From positions 1-10,813 of the forward strand of contig CABUTH010000049.1 in NCBI GenBank assembly GCA_902494465.1: DNA of 10,813 bases, read 5' to 3'. The translations under genes were made by a program, and so were the position numbers. Each line of letters begins with the position of its first letter. The stretch's first letter is position 1. This stretch comes from an uncultured Collinsella sp. (GTDB lineage: Bacteria > Actinomycetota > Coriobacteriia > Coriobacteriales > Coriobacteriaceae). Below, piece by piece: positions 1-6,930 of this stretch. The notes below the pieces were generated by a model. The model worked only from the letters and a program-made list of their open reading frames with translations, was not told the DNA's origin and made no database searches.

Positions 1-11
1 CTACAGTCCTG

Positions 12-48
12 CGCAAGACGGAAAGCACATTAAGTGCTTTCCTTTGCG
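12..48 (+). terminator. Possible rho-independent terminator of an upstream gene
   Basis: A perfect 9-bp stem (GGAAAGCAC at 20-28, GTGCTTTCC at 34-42) encloses the loop ATTAA. It is extended below by CGCAA (12-16) pairing with TTGCG (44-48) across a small internal loop. Only three T residues follow the stem, so it is a weak terminator candidate. It would end a plus-strand gene lying to the left of the window. A structured leader element is an alternative. Confidence 0.4.
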
Positions 49-166
49 TGCGGAACTCGCGATAAACTTAATTACGCGCCGCTCCCCGCCCACGCCGGGC
101 AAACATCGTTGGACTTATCACTGACATGAAATAGGCGCTTGTATATCGTCCGCTAGCTTGGCACGG

Positions 167-172
167 TACAAT
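167..172 (+). promoter_or_regulatory. Putative -10 element TACAAT upstream of the methyltransferase gene
   Basis: TACAAT lies 39 bases before the ATG at 212. No good -35 box sits 16-18 bases upstream; TTGTAT at 139-144 is 22 bases away. The same hexamer occurs at comparable places before several other genes here, which is the main support. The ribosome binding site is GGGG at 201-204, seven bases before the ATG. Confidence 0.3.
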
Positions 173-211
173 GCTTTCAGATTTCAATTTGTAAATTAGT
201 GGGGTTAATTC

Positions 212-1660
212 ATGGCAGAATCTCGTGCGGAGCGTAAGGCTCGTCGTGCTTTGATCGAGGCGGCTGAGGGGTCAGAGGAGAAAAAAACTTCTCAGAAATC
301 CAAGTCGTCTCAGGACGCGAAGGCTAAGTCGGCCAAGGGCAAGGCTAAGGCCAAGCGTCCCGGCTCTCGTCGGAGCGAGGATACGGCATCTCAGACTCGC
401 TCCAAGCGCCCGTATAAGAATCCGGTTCCGTCTGCGCGCAAGGCCGTTGATCCCAAGTCTCCTTGTTCCATCATGAAAGCTTGCGGTGGGTGTACGGCGC
501 TCAATCGTCCTTATAAGAAGCAGCTCGCCGCCAAGCAGGCTGCTATGGAGGAGCTTTTTGCTTCGCTTTGTGCGCGTGAGGGCATTGCTGTAGATCCTAT
601 TCGTGGTATGGGTGTCACCCTGGGCGACCCGGGCAAATATCCTGCGCCGCGCGGTTTTCGCCATAAGGCCGCCACTCCCTTTGCTCCCGGTAAGGAGGGC
701 GCTGTCCGTTGCGGTTTCTTTGAGCGCGGCACGCACAAGATCGTTGCCGTACCCGAGTGTCCTGTCGAGGCACCGGGCGCCCGTCAGATTCTCAACGGCA
801 TCGCACGCGAAGCTGAGCGGCTGCATATTCCCGCCTTTAATGAGGACAAGCATCTTGGTTTGCTTCGCTATGCCGTCGTCCGCTGCGGTTGGCGTACCGA
901 CCAGGTCATGGTCACGCTCGTGACCGCTCAGCGCGACTTGCCGCATGCGCAGGAGTTCTTTGAGGCTGTCGCCGCACTCAATCCGCACATCGTCACCGTC
1001 GCCCAAAACATCAACGGACGCCCCGGCAACGCCATCCTCGGCGAGGAAACCCGCATTGTATATGGCGCCGAGTGCATGCGCGACCAGCTGCTCGGCTGCG
1101 AGTTCGATATCTCCCCCACCGCGTTCTACCAGACCAACCCGCAGCAGACCGAGCTGCTCTATCAGCTCGCGATTGACGGCATGGACCTGCAGCAGGGCGA
1201 CGTACTCATGGATGCCTATTGCGGTAGCGGTACCATCGGTCTTTGCGCAGCTAAAGATGCCCAGAACAAGGGTATCGGCATTATGCTGCTCGGCGTTGAG
1301 CGCAACCCGGCGGGCATTGCCGACGCACGTCGCAATGCCGAGCTCAACGGCCTCACCCGCAGCGCTTGGTTTATGGCCGACGACGCCACCGATTACATCC
1401 TGGATGCCGCCGATAACAACGAGCGGGTCGATGTCCTTTCCATCGATCCGCCGCGCGCCGGCTCCACGCCCGAGTTCCTCGAAGCTGCCTGCGCGCTTAA
1501 GCCGCGCCGCATCACCTATATCAGCTGCAACCCCGTAACTCAAGAGCGCGACCTGCATCAGCTCCTCGACGGAGGCTATCGCCTGCTCAAGATCACGCCC
1601 GTCGACATGTTCCCTCACACCGACCACACCGAAACCGTAGCGGTCCTCGAACGCCGCTAA
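212..1660 (+). CDS. 23S rRNA (uracil-5-)-methyltransferase, RlmD/RumA (TrmA) family
   Basis: This 482-residue SAM-dependent enzyme of the TrmA/RlmC/RlmD family methylates C5 of a uridine, most likely in 23S rRNA. Iron-sulphur ligands are Cys85, Cys91 and Cys94 (CSIMKACGGC), with Cys183 the likely fourth. The SAM-binding motif is DAYCGSGT (334-341). FYQTN (305-309) carries the conserved Gln, DPPRAG (412-417) follows, the catalytic Cys is C439 in ISCNP, and the general base is probably Glu474 in HTET near the C-terminus. The catalytic core looks complete. Residues 1-80 are an unusual Lys/Arg/Ser/Ala-rich, probably disordered tail. I see no TRAM domain in the place where RlmD and RlmCD carry one. 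The target base (U747, U1939 or both) cannot be read from sequence. Codon style and G/C bias change around residues 220-250. The gene is monocistronic and converges with the PHP gene. Confidence 0.93.
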   Translation: MAESRAERKARRALIEAAEGSEEKKTSQKSKSSQDAKAKSAKGKAKAKRPGSRRSEDTASQTRSKRPYKNPVPSARKAVDPKSPCSIMKACGGCTALNRPYKKQLAAKQAAMEELFASLCAREGIAVDPIRGMGVTLGDPGKYPAPRGFRHKAATPFAPGKEGAVRCGFFERGTHKIVAVPECPVEAPGARQILNGIAREAERLHIPAFNEDKHLGLLRYAVVRCGWRTDQVMVTLVTAQRDLPHAQEFFEAVAALNPHIVTVAQNINGRPGNAILGEETRIVYGAECMRDQLLGCEFDISPTAFYQTNPQQTELLYQLAIDGMDLQQGDVLMDAYCGSGTIGLCAAKDAQNKGIGIMLLGVERNPAGIADARRNAELNGLTRSAWFMADDATDYILDAADNNERVDVLSIDPPRAGSTPEFLEAACALKPRRITYISCNPVTQERDLHQLLDGGYRLLKITPVDMFPHTDHTETVAVLERR

Positions 1661-1688
1661 CCAACCTCAGTAGATTTTTGGGACAAGA

Positions 1689-1718
1689 AAGGGGGCGACC
1701 CGCCTGGGCCGCCCCCTT
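1689..1718. terminator. Bidirectional terminator between convergent genes
   Basis: AAGGGGGCG (1689-1697) pairs with CGCCCCCTT (1710-1718). After one mismatch, CCC (1699-1701) pairs with GGG (1706-1708) around a GCCT loop. Read on the minus strand the stem is followed by TTTCTT, so it fits best as the terminator of the PHP gene. It can also stop transcription of the methyltransferase gene, although the plus-strand downstream side (TCGCTTGGTTTAT) has a poor U tract. Confidence 0.75.
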
Positions 1719-1738
1719 CGCTTGGTTTATAAACTCCG

Positions 1739-2560
1739 CTACATCCCCTTGCGCAGATCGCACACGCCGGCTGCCGCCATCTCGCGCAGCAGCGTCTCGC
1801 GGTCGCGCGTCACGATCAAATCCAGCGGGAAGTGAATCTCGTCGAGCATCTTGCGCGCGTGATCGAGCTTGCCAATGGCCATGCCAATGTGCGCATCGGT
1901 CGAAACGCCAATGCCCACGCCCAGCTCGGCGCAGCGCTCGGCGATCTTGCGGCATACGACCCAATGCTCAGTGTCGATACCGTGTTCAAGACTATGGTTG
2001 TTGATCTCGATAATCTTGTGCTTGGCCTTAGCTGCCAACAGCACCTCGTCGATATCGAACGGCACGCCCGAACGCCCCGTGTGGCCCAGCATGAACACCT
2101 TGGGGTGCTCCAGGGCATTGATATACATCTCGGTCGTCTGGGCCAGCGTCGCGCCCTCAGCAATCTGCGGATTATGCACGCTTGCAACCAAATAATCCAA
2201 ATTACGCGTAACCAAATCGAACAGTGAATGCTGACGGCTGTACGAATCGCCGGCAATATCGAGCGTGACAAGAGTGTCCTCGCCAAACAGGCTTCCGTCC
2301 AGCGAAACGATATCGGCCTCGGCACCACGCAGCACCAGCACGCCGCTCCAAATGCGCGGCCAGATATCCTGGTTGATAAAGAACTGGTAACTGCGCAGGT
2401 CATTGGGGCAAGCCGTAACCATAGAGCTCAAATGGTCGGCAGATCCGAGCACCTGCAGACCACGCTCTGCCGCCCAGTACACATTCTCCTCAATGGTCGA
2501 ATATGCATGCGCAGAGAACATCGTATGGGTATGAATGTCACAAGAAAGCAGGTAGGGCAT
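1739..2560 (-). CDS. PHP-domain phosphoesterase (YcdX-like)
   Basis: A 273-residue protein of the polymerase-and-histidinol-phosphatase (PHP) family, probably a metal-dependent phosphatase in the cytoplasm. The full set of expected metal ligands is visible: D8-I-H10-T-H12 at the N-terminus, D42-H43 (SADH), Glu81 (RGAEADI), His129 (ASVHNP), His160 (GHTGR), and D222/H224 (STDAHIG). Spacing matches single-domain YcdX-type proteins rather than the PHP domain of DNA polymerase III or X. No signal peptide or membrane segment is seen. The start is supported by AGGAG at 2566-2570, five bases upstream. The substrate is unknown; histidinol phosphate is possible but there are no histidine genes nearby. 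The gene lies 165 bp downstream of the aminotransferase and appears to have its own promoter. Confidence 0.88.
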   Translation of the reverse strand: MPYLLSCDIHTHTMFSAHAYSTIEENVYWAAERGLQVLGSADHLSSMVTACPNDLRSYQFFINQDIWPRIWSGVLVLRGAEADIVSLDGSLFGEDTLVTLDIAGDSYSRQHSLFDLVTRNLDYLVASVHNPQIAEGATLAQTTEMYINALEHPKVFMLGHTGRSGVPFDIDEVLLAAKAKHKIIEINNHSLEHGIDTEHWVVCRKIAERCAELGVGIGVSTDAHIGMAIGKLDHARKMLDEIHFPLDLIVTRDRETLLREMAAAGVCDLRKGM

Positions 2561-2597
2561 CAGGTCTCCTTATCTGGCACGGCCGTCGCTTATATTC

Positions 2598-2627
2598 ATT
2601 GTACGCATAGCCTTCGATAGTCGTAAA
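2598..2627 (-). promoter_or_regulatory. Putative promoter of the PHP gene
   Basis: On the minus strand TTTACG (2622-2627) is followed after 18 bases by TACAAT (2598-2603). This would start transcription about 30 bases before the ATG at 2560. It is the best -35/-10 pair among the TACAAT boxes in the window. A second TACAAT lies at 2703-2708 just after the aminotransferase stop, with no clear -35. Confidence 0.45.
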
Positions 2628-2725
2628 ACCACTCCATCCCAAAGACACAACGTCCATGACAACGGGGTCCGGCTTAACACCAAACCCCGTTTCACGTAAA
2701 ACATTGTAGACAGAGCGCTTTACTT

Positions 2726-3910
2726 TTAACGATACTCGTCCGCCAACTGTTTCCAAGCGGGTAGCGAATTGACAATCGTTTCGTAACTCACGCAATAGCC
2801 CAGGCGGAACCAACCCGGCATACCAAAACTGTCCGAGGGAACCGCAAGCAACTCATACTTCTTTGCGCGCTCGCAAAACGCATTCGCATCGGGCTCCAAC
2901 GCTTTCACCCATAGGTAGAACGCGCCATCCGGCTCAACATAGGTGTAGCCATACTCCGCTAGTGCGTCGGTAAGCGCGGTGCGGTTGCGTGCATAGGCCT
3001 CAACGTCACTCGGCTCATCGATGCAGTCGATAATTACGCGCTGAAAGAGCGCCGGCGCGCACACGAAGCCCAGCGTACGGGCGGCACCGGCAACGGCGGG
3101 CATTAGACGATCTGCCTGAGGATTCGTATTGGGAACAAGGATCCATCCCACGCGCTCGCCCGGCAGCGAAAGCGACTTAGAATACGAGTAGCACACCACG
3201 GTGTTCTCGTAGATCGAGGGCACCCAAGGCACCTCGGCACCGTACACGATCTCGCGGTACGGCTCATCCGAGATGAGCATAATCGGATTCTCGGGATCGC
3301 GCTGAGCGTTGGCCTCGCGCAGAACATTGGCCAGTCGCGTCAGCGTGTCGCGCGTATAGACGGCACCGGTCGGGTTGTTGGGCGAGTCGATAATGACGGC
3401 CGCCGTCTTATCGCTGATCGCCTTGAGCACGTTGTCCACGCTCAGCTGGAACGTATCTTCATCGGCGAGCGCCTCAACACACGTACAGCCGGCCTTCTCA
3501 ATCCAAACGCGATACTCCGGAAAGTACGGGGCGATAACGATGACCTCGTCGCCCGGATTGGTAATCGCGTTGAGCGTGCAGGTGAGCGAAGCCGCGGCGC
3601 CCACCGTCATAAAGACGTCTTTGCCCTCATAGCTCGTGCCAAAGCGGCGGTTGAGCGATTCGGCCACAGCGGCACGACATTGCGGCAGGCCCGGTGCGGG
3701 CGTGTAGCCGTGCAACTGGTCGCTCGGCAGCTCCAGGGCCTTCTTAATGGACTCCGCCACAGCAGTGGGTGCCGGAACGCTCGGATTGCCCAGCGAAAAA
3801 TCGAATACGTTTTCCGCACCGATCTGCGCCTTGCGCTCAAGGCCATAGCTAAAAATCTCGCGGATGATGGAGCTTTCCGCACCGCGAGCATACATAGTTT
3901 CGTTGATCAT
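2726..3910 (-). CDS. Pyridoxal phosphate-dependent aminotransferase, class I/II
   Basis: A 394-residue fold-type I aminotransferase that transfers an amino group between an amino acid and a 2-oxo acid, in the cytoplasm. Visible landmarks are GNPSVPAP (41-48), NNPTG (178-182, contacts PLP and substrate), SDEPY (214-218, Asp215 to the pyridine nitrogen, Tyr218), the Schiff-base lysine K245 in SYSKSLSLPGER (Arg253 to the phosphate), and Arg369 in WFRLGY (substrate carboxylate). Length is normal for the aspartate/alanine/aromatic aminotransferase group; the substrate cannot be told. The open frame extends upstream to 4009, but that extension reads out of a palindrome. ATG at 3910 has AAAGGGG five bases upstream and gives a normal N-terminus, so I chose it. 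It is separated from ftsH upstream by a strong terminator and a palindrome, so it is probably transcribed on its own. Confidence 0.92.
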   Translation of the reverse strand: MINETMYARGAESSIIREIFSYGLERKAQIGAENVFDFSLGNPSVPAPTAVAESIKKALELPSDQLHGYTPAPGLPQCRAAVAESLNRRFGTSYEGKDVFMTVGAAASLTCTLNAITNPGDEVIVIAPYFPEYRVWIEKAGCTCVEALADEDTFQLSVDNVLKAISDKTAAVIIDSPNNPTGAVYTRDTLTRLANVLREANAQRDPENPIMLISDEPYREIVYGAEVPWVPSIYENTVVCYSYSKSLSLPGERVGWILVPNTNPQADRLMPAVAGAARTLGFVCAPALFQRVIIDCIDEPSDVEAYARNRTALTDALAEYGYTYVEPDGAFYLWVKALEPDANAFCERAKKYELLAVPSDSFGMPGWFRLGYCVSYETIVNSLPAWKQLADEYR

Positions 3911-3934
3911 CTGTTCCCCTTTCGCATAGGCGGT

Positions 3935-3940
3935 ATTGTA
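3935..3940 (-). promoter_or_regulatory. Putative -10 element TACAAT of the aminotransferase gene
   Basis: GCGTACAAT on the minus strand lies 24 bases before the ATG at 3910. This leaves a short leader holding the Shine-Dalgarno AAAGGGG. No convincing -35 is present at 16-18 bases. Confidence 0.3.
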
Positions 3941-3970
3941 CGCTTTAGTTGAGCAAAGTGCCGCAGCAAT

Positions 3971-4030
3971 GTTGATTGGGGACAGACTTAAATGCGTGAA
4001 AACGCTCATTTAAGTCTGTCCCCAATCAAC
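3971..4030. repeat. 60-nt perfect palindromic hairpin element (24-bp arms)
   Basis: The 24 bases at 3971-3994 are exactly complementary to 4007-4030, with a 12-base centre. The centre (CGTGAAAACGCT) itself folds into CGT-GAAA-ACG, giving a GNRA-type tip with a two-base bulge. Each arm carries the core GGGGACAGACTTAAATG. The element lies between the ftsH terminator and the aminotransferase promoter. It has no T tract and lies outside the genes. From memory, GGGGACAGAC-type ends are common in REP/MITE-like repeats tied to IS200/Y1-type transposases, so a non-autonomous mobile palindrome is my favoured reading. I see no target duplication and no transposase in the window. Confidence 0.8.
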
Positions 4031-4055
4031 AGACGGCCTCATATCGCTCAAAAGA

Positions 4056-4089
4056 AAAAGCCTCCGCAGGTCTCCCCGCGGAGGCTTTT
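4056..4089 (-). terminator. Rho-independent terminator of ftsH
   Basis: AAAAGCCTCCGC (4056-4067) pairs perfectly with GCGGAGGCTTTT (4078-4089) around a 10-base loop. On the minus strand the stem ends in a run of T (CTTTTTCTTTT). It begins 11 bases after the ftsH stop at 4100-4102 and should end the hpt-ftsH transcript. Confidence 0.9.
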
Positions 4090-4099
4090 GTTACAAGAA

Positions 4100-6232
4100 C
4101 TATTTGTCGGTGTCGGCACCGGCATTGACGGCACAGTCATCATCGGCATCATCGGATGCGGCTTCGGCATCCTCCTGCATAGCCGCCTGCGCAAATGCCG
4201 CGGCATCAGCCGCCAGCTCCTCCTCGCTCATGTGAGGCGCACGCTTCTTGGTCGGCATGCCGGCCGCCTTGGCGTTTCGCTCCTCCTTGGCCGCCAGGAT
4301 ATCGCCCTCGCGCTCAAGGTAGACATCCCACTCGTTGTCGAGCAGGGCGTTCACGGCATCGCCCTCGACGGTCTCGCGCTCGAGCAGCACCTTGGCCATC
4401 AGGTCGAGCTGATCGCGACGGGCATCCAGGATCTCGACCGCACGACGATGGGCCTCACGCATAATGCGCTGGACCTCAATGTCGATGCGACGCGCCGTCT
4501 CCTCAGAGTAGTCCTGATGATCGGCGTAATCGCGACCGAGGAACACCTGATGCTGCGCCTCGCCAAACACCTGCGTTCCAAGCTCCTCGCTCATGCCCAG
4601 GCGCGTGACCATCTCGCGCGCCATCTTGGTCGCGCGCTCCAGATCGTTGCTCGCGCCCGACGTGATGTCGTCGCACATGAGTTCCTCGGCAACGCGGCCA
4701 CCCAAGAACACGGCGAGCTCGTCGAGCATCTCGTTCTTGGTCTTGAGGAAGTGGTCCTCCTGCGGAAGCTGCAGCGTGTAACCCAAAGCCTGGCCGCGGC
4801 TGACGATCGAGATCTTGTGGACCGGATCGGAGTGCTCCAGGATGTGACCCACCAGGGCGTGACCGCTCTCGTGGTAGGCAATCGTGGTGCGCTCGGCCTC
4901 GGTCATCACGCGACCCTTGCGCTGCGGTCCGGCAATCACGCGCTCCATCGATTCCTCGACCTCGTCCATCGAGATCACGGAACGATGGCGGCGGGCAGCC
5001 AACAGCGCAGACTCGTTGAGCAGATTTGCCAGATCGGCACCAGTGAAGCCAACGGTCATCTGGGCGAGCTTCTCAAACTTAACGTCCTCGTCCATCGGCT
5101 TGTTCTCGGCATGCACGCGCAAGATCTGCTCGCGGCCCTTCACATCCGAACGGTCGACCGTAACCTGACGGTCAAAACGGCCGGGACGCAGCAATGCCGG
5201 ATCCAGGATGTCAGGACGGTTGCTCGCGGCGATCAGGATGACCGACTCGCTTTCCTCAAAGCCGTCCATCTCGACCAGCAGCTGGTTGAGCGTCTGCTCG
5301 CGCTCGTCGTGACCGCCGCCCAAGCCAGCTCCGCGCTGACGTCCCACGGCATCGATCTCATCGATGAAGATGATCGACGGGGCCTGGGACTTGGCCTCCT
5401 TAAAGAGGTCACGCACACGGCTGGCGCCGACACCTACGAACATCTCGACAAAGTCGGAACCCGAGATGCTAAAGAACGGCACGCCCGCCTCGCCGGCAAC
5501 GGCCTTGGCCAGCAGCGTTTTACCGGTGCCCGGAGGGCCAACCAGCAACACGCCACGCGGGATCTTGGCGCCCAGCTTGCGATAGCGATCCGGATCGCTC
5601 AAAAAGTCACGGATCTCCTCGAGCTCCTCGACTGCCTCGTCCACGCCGGCAACGTCTTCAAACTTGACCTTGGGGCGTGTGGCCTCGTTGGTCTTGGCGT
5701 TGGTCTTGCCAAACTGCATGTTCCTGTTGTTGGCGCCCATCATCTGGCGCATAAAGTAGAACATGATGGCGATAAGGGCGATCGTCGGAAGCACACTCAT
5801 CGCCAAGTCGCCCCAAAAATCGGGATCGTTGGTGTTGACGATGTACTTGGTATCGGGGTGCTCCGACATGAGCTCGGCAAGCGAATCGGAGCCGACATAG
5901 GTCGAGGAGAAGCTCTTGAGCTCGCTCGTATCGCCCTTGTCCTTCTTCGTCTTCCAGTAATGACCCGTCACGCTTCCGTCTTGAACCGTATAGGTCAGAT
6001 CTTCGACGCGATCCTGCTTGATGGCGCTCACCATCTCGCTCGTCGCGAGCTTAACGGTATTGCTGGAATTGGCAAAGCCGGAGCCCATGTTAAAGAAGGC
6101 GTAGCCCAGAAGCGCGCAAGCCAAAATAAAATACAGCCAGCCCGTACGCGTGGGCTTCTTGCCTCCGGGCATCCCCGGGATCTTAGGCTCCCGGGGAGTC
6201 TGGGAATTGTTATCGTTATGGTCGTCGGGCAT
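4100..6232 (-). CDS. ftsH: ATP-dependent zinc metalloprotease FtsH
   Basis: A 710-residue membrane-anchored AAA+ protease that degrades misfolded membrane proteins and short-lived regulators, facing the cytoplasm as a hexamer. First membrane segment at about 31-49, extracytoplasmic domain about 51-142, second membrane segment about 143-162. Walker A GPPGTGKT (232-239), pore loop FVG (265-267), Walker B IIFIDEID (287-294), arginine finger region RPGRFDR (349-355). Zinc site HESGH (454-458, catalytic Glu455), with Asp530 in SGASNDLE as the likely third ligand. After residue 645 there is a variable Ala/Asp/Glu-rich tail. The ATG lies one base after the hpt stop, which suggests translational coupling. 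The nearest Shine-Dalgarno, GGAGG inside hpt, is 12 bases away, longer than usual. All catalytic residues are present. Confidence 0.98.
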   Translation of the reverse strand: MPDDHNDNNSQTPREPKIPGMPGGKKPTRTGWLYFILACALLGYAFFNMGSGFANSSNTVKLATSEMVSAIKQDRVEDLTYTVQDGSVTGHYWKTKKDKGDTSELKSFSSTYVGSDSLAELMSEHPDTKYIVNTNDPDFWGDLAMSVLPTIALIAIMFYFMRQMMGANNRNMQFGKTNAKTNEATRPKVKFEDVAGVDEAVEELEEIRDFLSDPDRYRKLGAKIPRGVLLVGPPGTGKTLLAKAVAGEAGVPFFSISGSDFVEMFVGVGASRVRDLFKEAKSQAPSIIFIDEIDAVGRQRGAGLGGGHDEREQTLNQLLVEMDGFEESESVILIAASNRPDILDPALLRPGRFDRQVTVDRSDVKGREQILRVHAENKPMDEDVKFEKLAQMTVGFTGADLANLLNESALLAARRHRSVISMDEVEESMERVIAGPQRKGRVMTEAERTTIAYHESGHALVGHILEHSDPVHKISIVSRGQALGYTLQLPQEDHFLKTKNEMLDELAVFLGGRVAEELMCDDITSGASNDLERATKMAREMVTRLGMSEELGTQVFGEAQHQVFLGRDYADHQDYSEETARRIDIEVQRIMREAHRRAVEILDARRDQLDLMAKVLLERETVEGDAVNALLDNEWDVYLEREGDILAAKEERNAKAAGMPTKKRAPHMSEEELAADAAAFAQAAMQEDAEAASDDADDDCAVNAGADTDK
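6173..6196 (-). other. GC-rich hairpin inside the 5' coding part of ftsH
   Basis: CCCCGGGA (6173-6180) and TCCCGGGG (6189-6196) form a perfect 8-bp stem around 8 bases, extendable by one T-A pair. In the mRNA it starts about 36 bases after the ftsH start and ends directly before the codon for Met21. It encodes part of the hydrophilic N-terminal tail. Confidence 0.6.
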
Positions 6233-6233
6233 C

Positions 6234-6782
6234 TTACGAATAAACCTCCGGTTTCAAAATGCCCAGATACGGAAGGTTACGATAGCGCTCGGCATAGTCG
6301 AGGCCGTAGCCCACCACAAAGGCATCGGGGCAATGGGTTCCAACATACTTGGGCGTGATGGCCGAGGTGCGGTCCTCAACGTCCTTCCACAGGAAGGCAG
6401 CGACCTCCAGCGAAGCGGGCTTGCGGCTCTCGAGGTTCTTCATCAGGTACTTGAGGGTCAGGCCCGAGTCCAGAATGTCCTCGACGATCAGCACGTCGCG
6501 ACCACGGATGTCGATATCCAGATCCTTAATGATACGCACGATGCCCGAAGACTTCACACCGTCGCCATAGCTCGAAACAGCCATGAAATCGATGTTGGTC
6601 GGTAGCTCAATCTTGCGCATCAGGTCGCCCATAAAGACAACGGCACCGCGCAGAACCGCGATCAGCACCAGATCCTTACCCGCGTAGTCGCGAGTGATCT
6701 CCTCGCCCAGGCGAGAAACGATGCCGTCGATATCCTCCTGCGTAAACAGAACCTTCTCGATATCCGGATGTTGAGAAGCCAT
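6234..6782 (-). CDS. hpt: Hypoxanthine phosphoribosyltransferase
   Basis: A 182-residue purine salvage enzyme that joins hypoxanthine (and usually guanine) to PRPP to give IMP or GMP. The PRPP-binding signature VLIVEDILDSG (97-107) has the Glu101-Asp102 pair. LRGA (44-47) is the first loop, SSYGDG (70-75) the flexible active-site loop, LWKD (131-134) carries the base-contacting lysine, and the C-terminal VGYGLDYAERYRNLPYLG closes the purine pocket. Length is typical for the family. The start at 6782 is supported by AAAGGG about five bases upstream. It lies between tilS and ftsH, an order widely conserved in Gram-positive bacteria. The 148-bp gap from tilS with a TAGAAT box suggests that it may also have its own promoter. 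Confidence 0.97.
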   Translation of the reverse strand: MASQHPDIEKVLFTQEDIDGIVSRLGEEITRDYAGKDLVLIAVLRGAVVFMGDLMRKIELPTNIDFMAVSSYGDGVKSSGIVRIIKDLDIDIRGRDVLIVEDILDSGLTLKYLMKNLESRKPASLEVAAFLWKDVEDRTSAITPKYVGTHCPDAFVVGYGLDYAERYRNLPYLGILKPEVYS

Positions 6783-6839
6783 GACAACCCTTTCTTGTGC
6801 TTAATCGCCCACACACCGCCGTATGGACGCGAACTACAC

Positions 6840-6845
6840 ATTCTA
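6840..6845 (-). promoter_or_regulatory. Putative -10 element TAGAAT of hpt-ftsH
   Basis: TAGAAT on the minus strand lies about 57 bases before the hpt ATG in the 148-bp tilS-hpt gap. The -35 position holds GGAAAA, a poor match, so the call is tentative. Confidence 0.28.
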
Positions 6846-6870
6846 GCAGCGCACGGGGTATATTTTCCAG

Positions 6871-6891
6871 CCCGCGCACCATCAGCGCGGG
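6871..6891 (-). terminator. Weak hairpin after tilS
   Basis: CCCGCGC (6871-6877) pairs with GCGCGGG (6885-6891) around 7 bases, about 40 bases past the tilS stop. It lacks a T tract on either strand. It may attenuate read-through from tilS into hpt or simply be structure in the intergenic RNA. Confidence 0.35.
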
Positions 6892-6930
6892 AATACCGTC
6901 AACGCCGCACAGAACAGCTGGTGCGAGGGG

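Noticed and set aside
1..211. Replication terminus dif site near the G/C bias switch
   Set aside because: I searched this leader by eye for Xer-type arms such as TTATGTnAA and found none convincing.
272..1627. 451-codon open frame opposite the methyltransferase gene
   Set aside because: It is antisense to a gene with all catalytic motifs in place, and its own translation has no recognisable domain.
2538..2813. 91-codon minus-strand frame across the aminotransferase-PHP gap
   Set aside because: It overlaps the ends of both real genes in another frame, has no Shine-Dalgarno and contains the PHP promoter. A stretch of plausible protein (VKPDPVVMDVVSLGWSGF) made me look twice, but nothing supports expression.
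3911..4009. N-terminal extension of the aminotransferase frame by 33 residues
   Set aside because: It reads through the palindrome and the likely promoter. The ATG at 3910 has a good Shine-Dalgarno and gives the family's normal N-terminus.
3992..6358. 788-codon open frame opposite ftsH
   Set aside because: It lies antisense to an unmistakable FtsH, starts in the palindrome and shows no family motif. It is a product of high GC codon bias.
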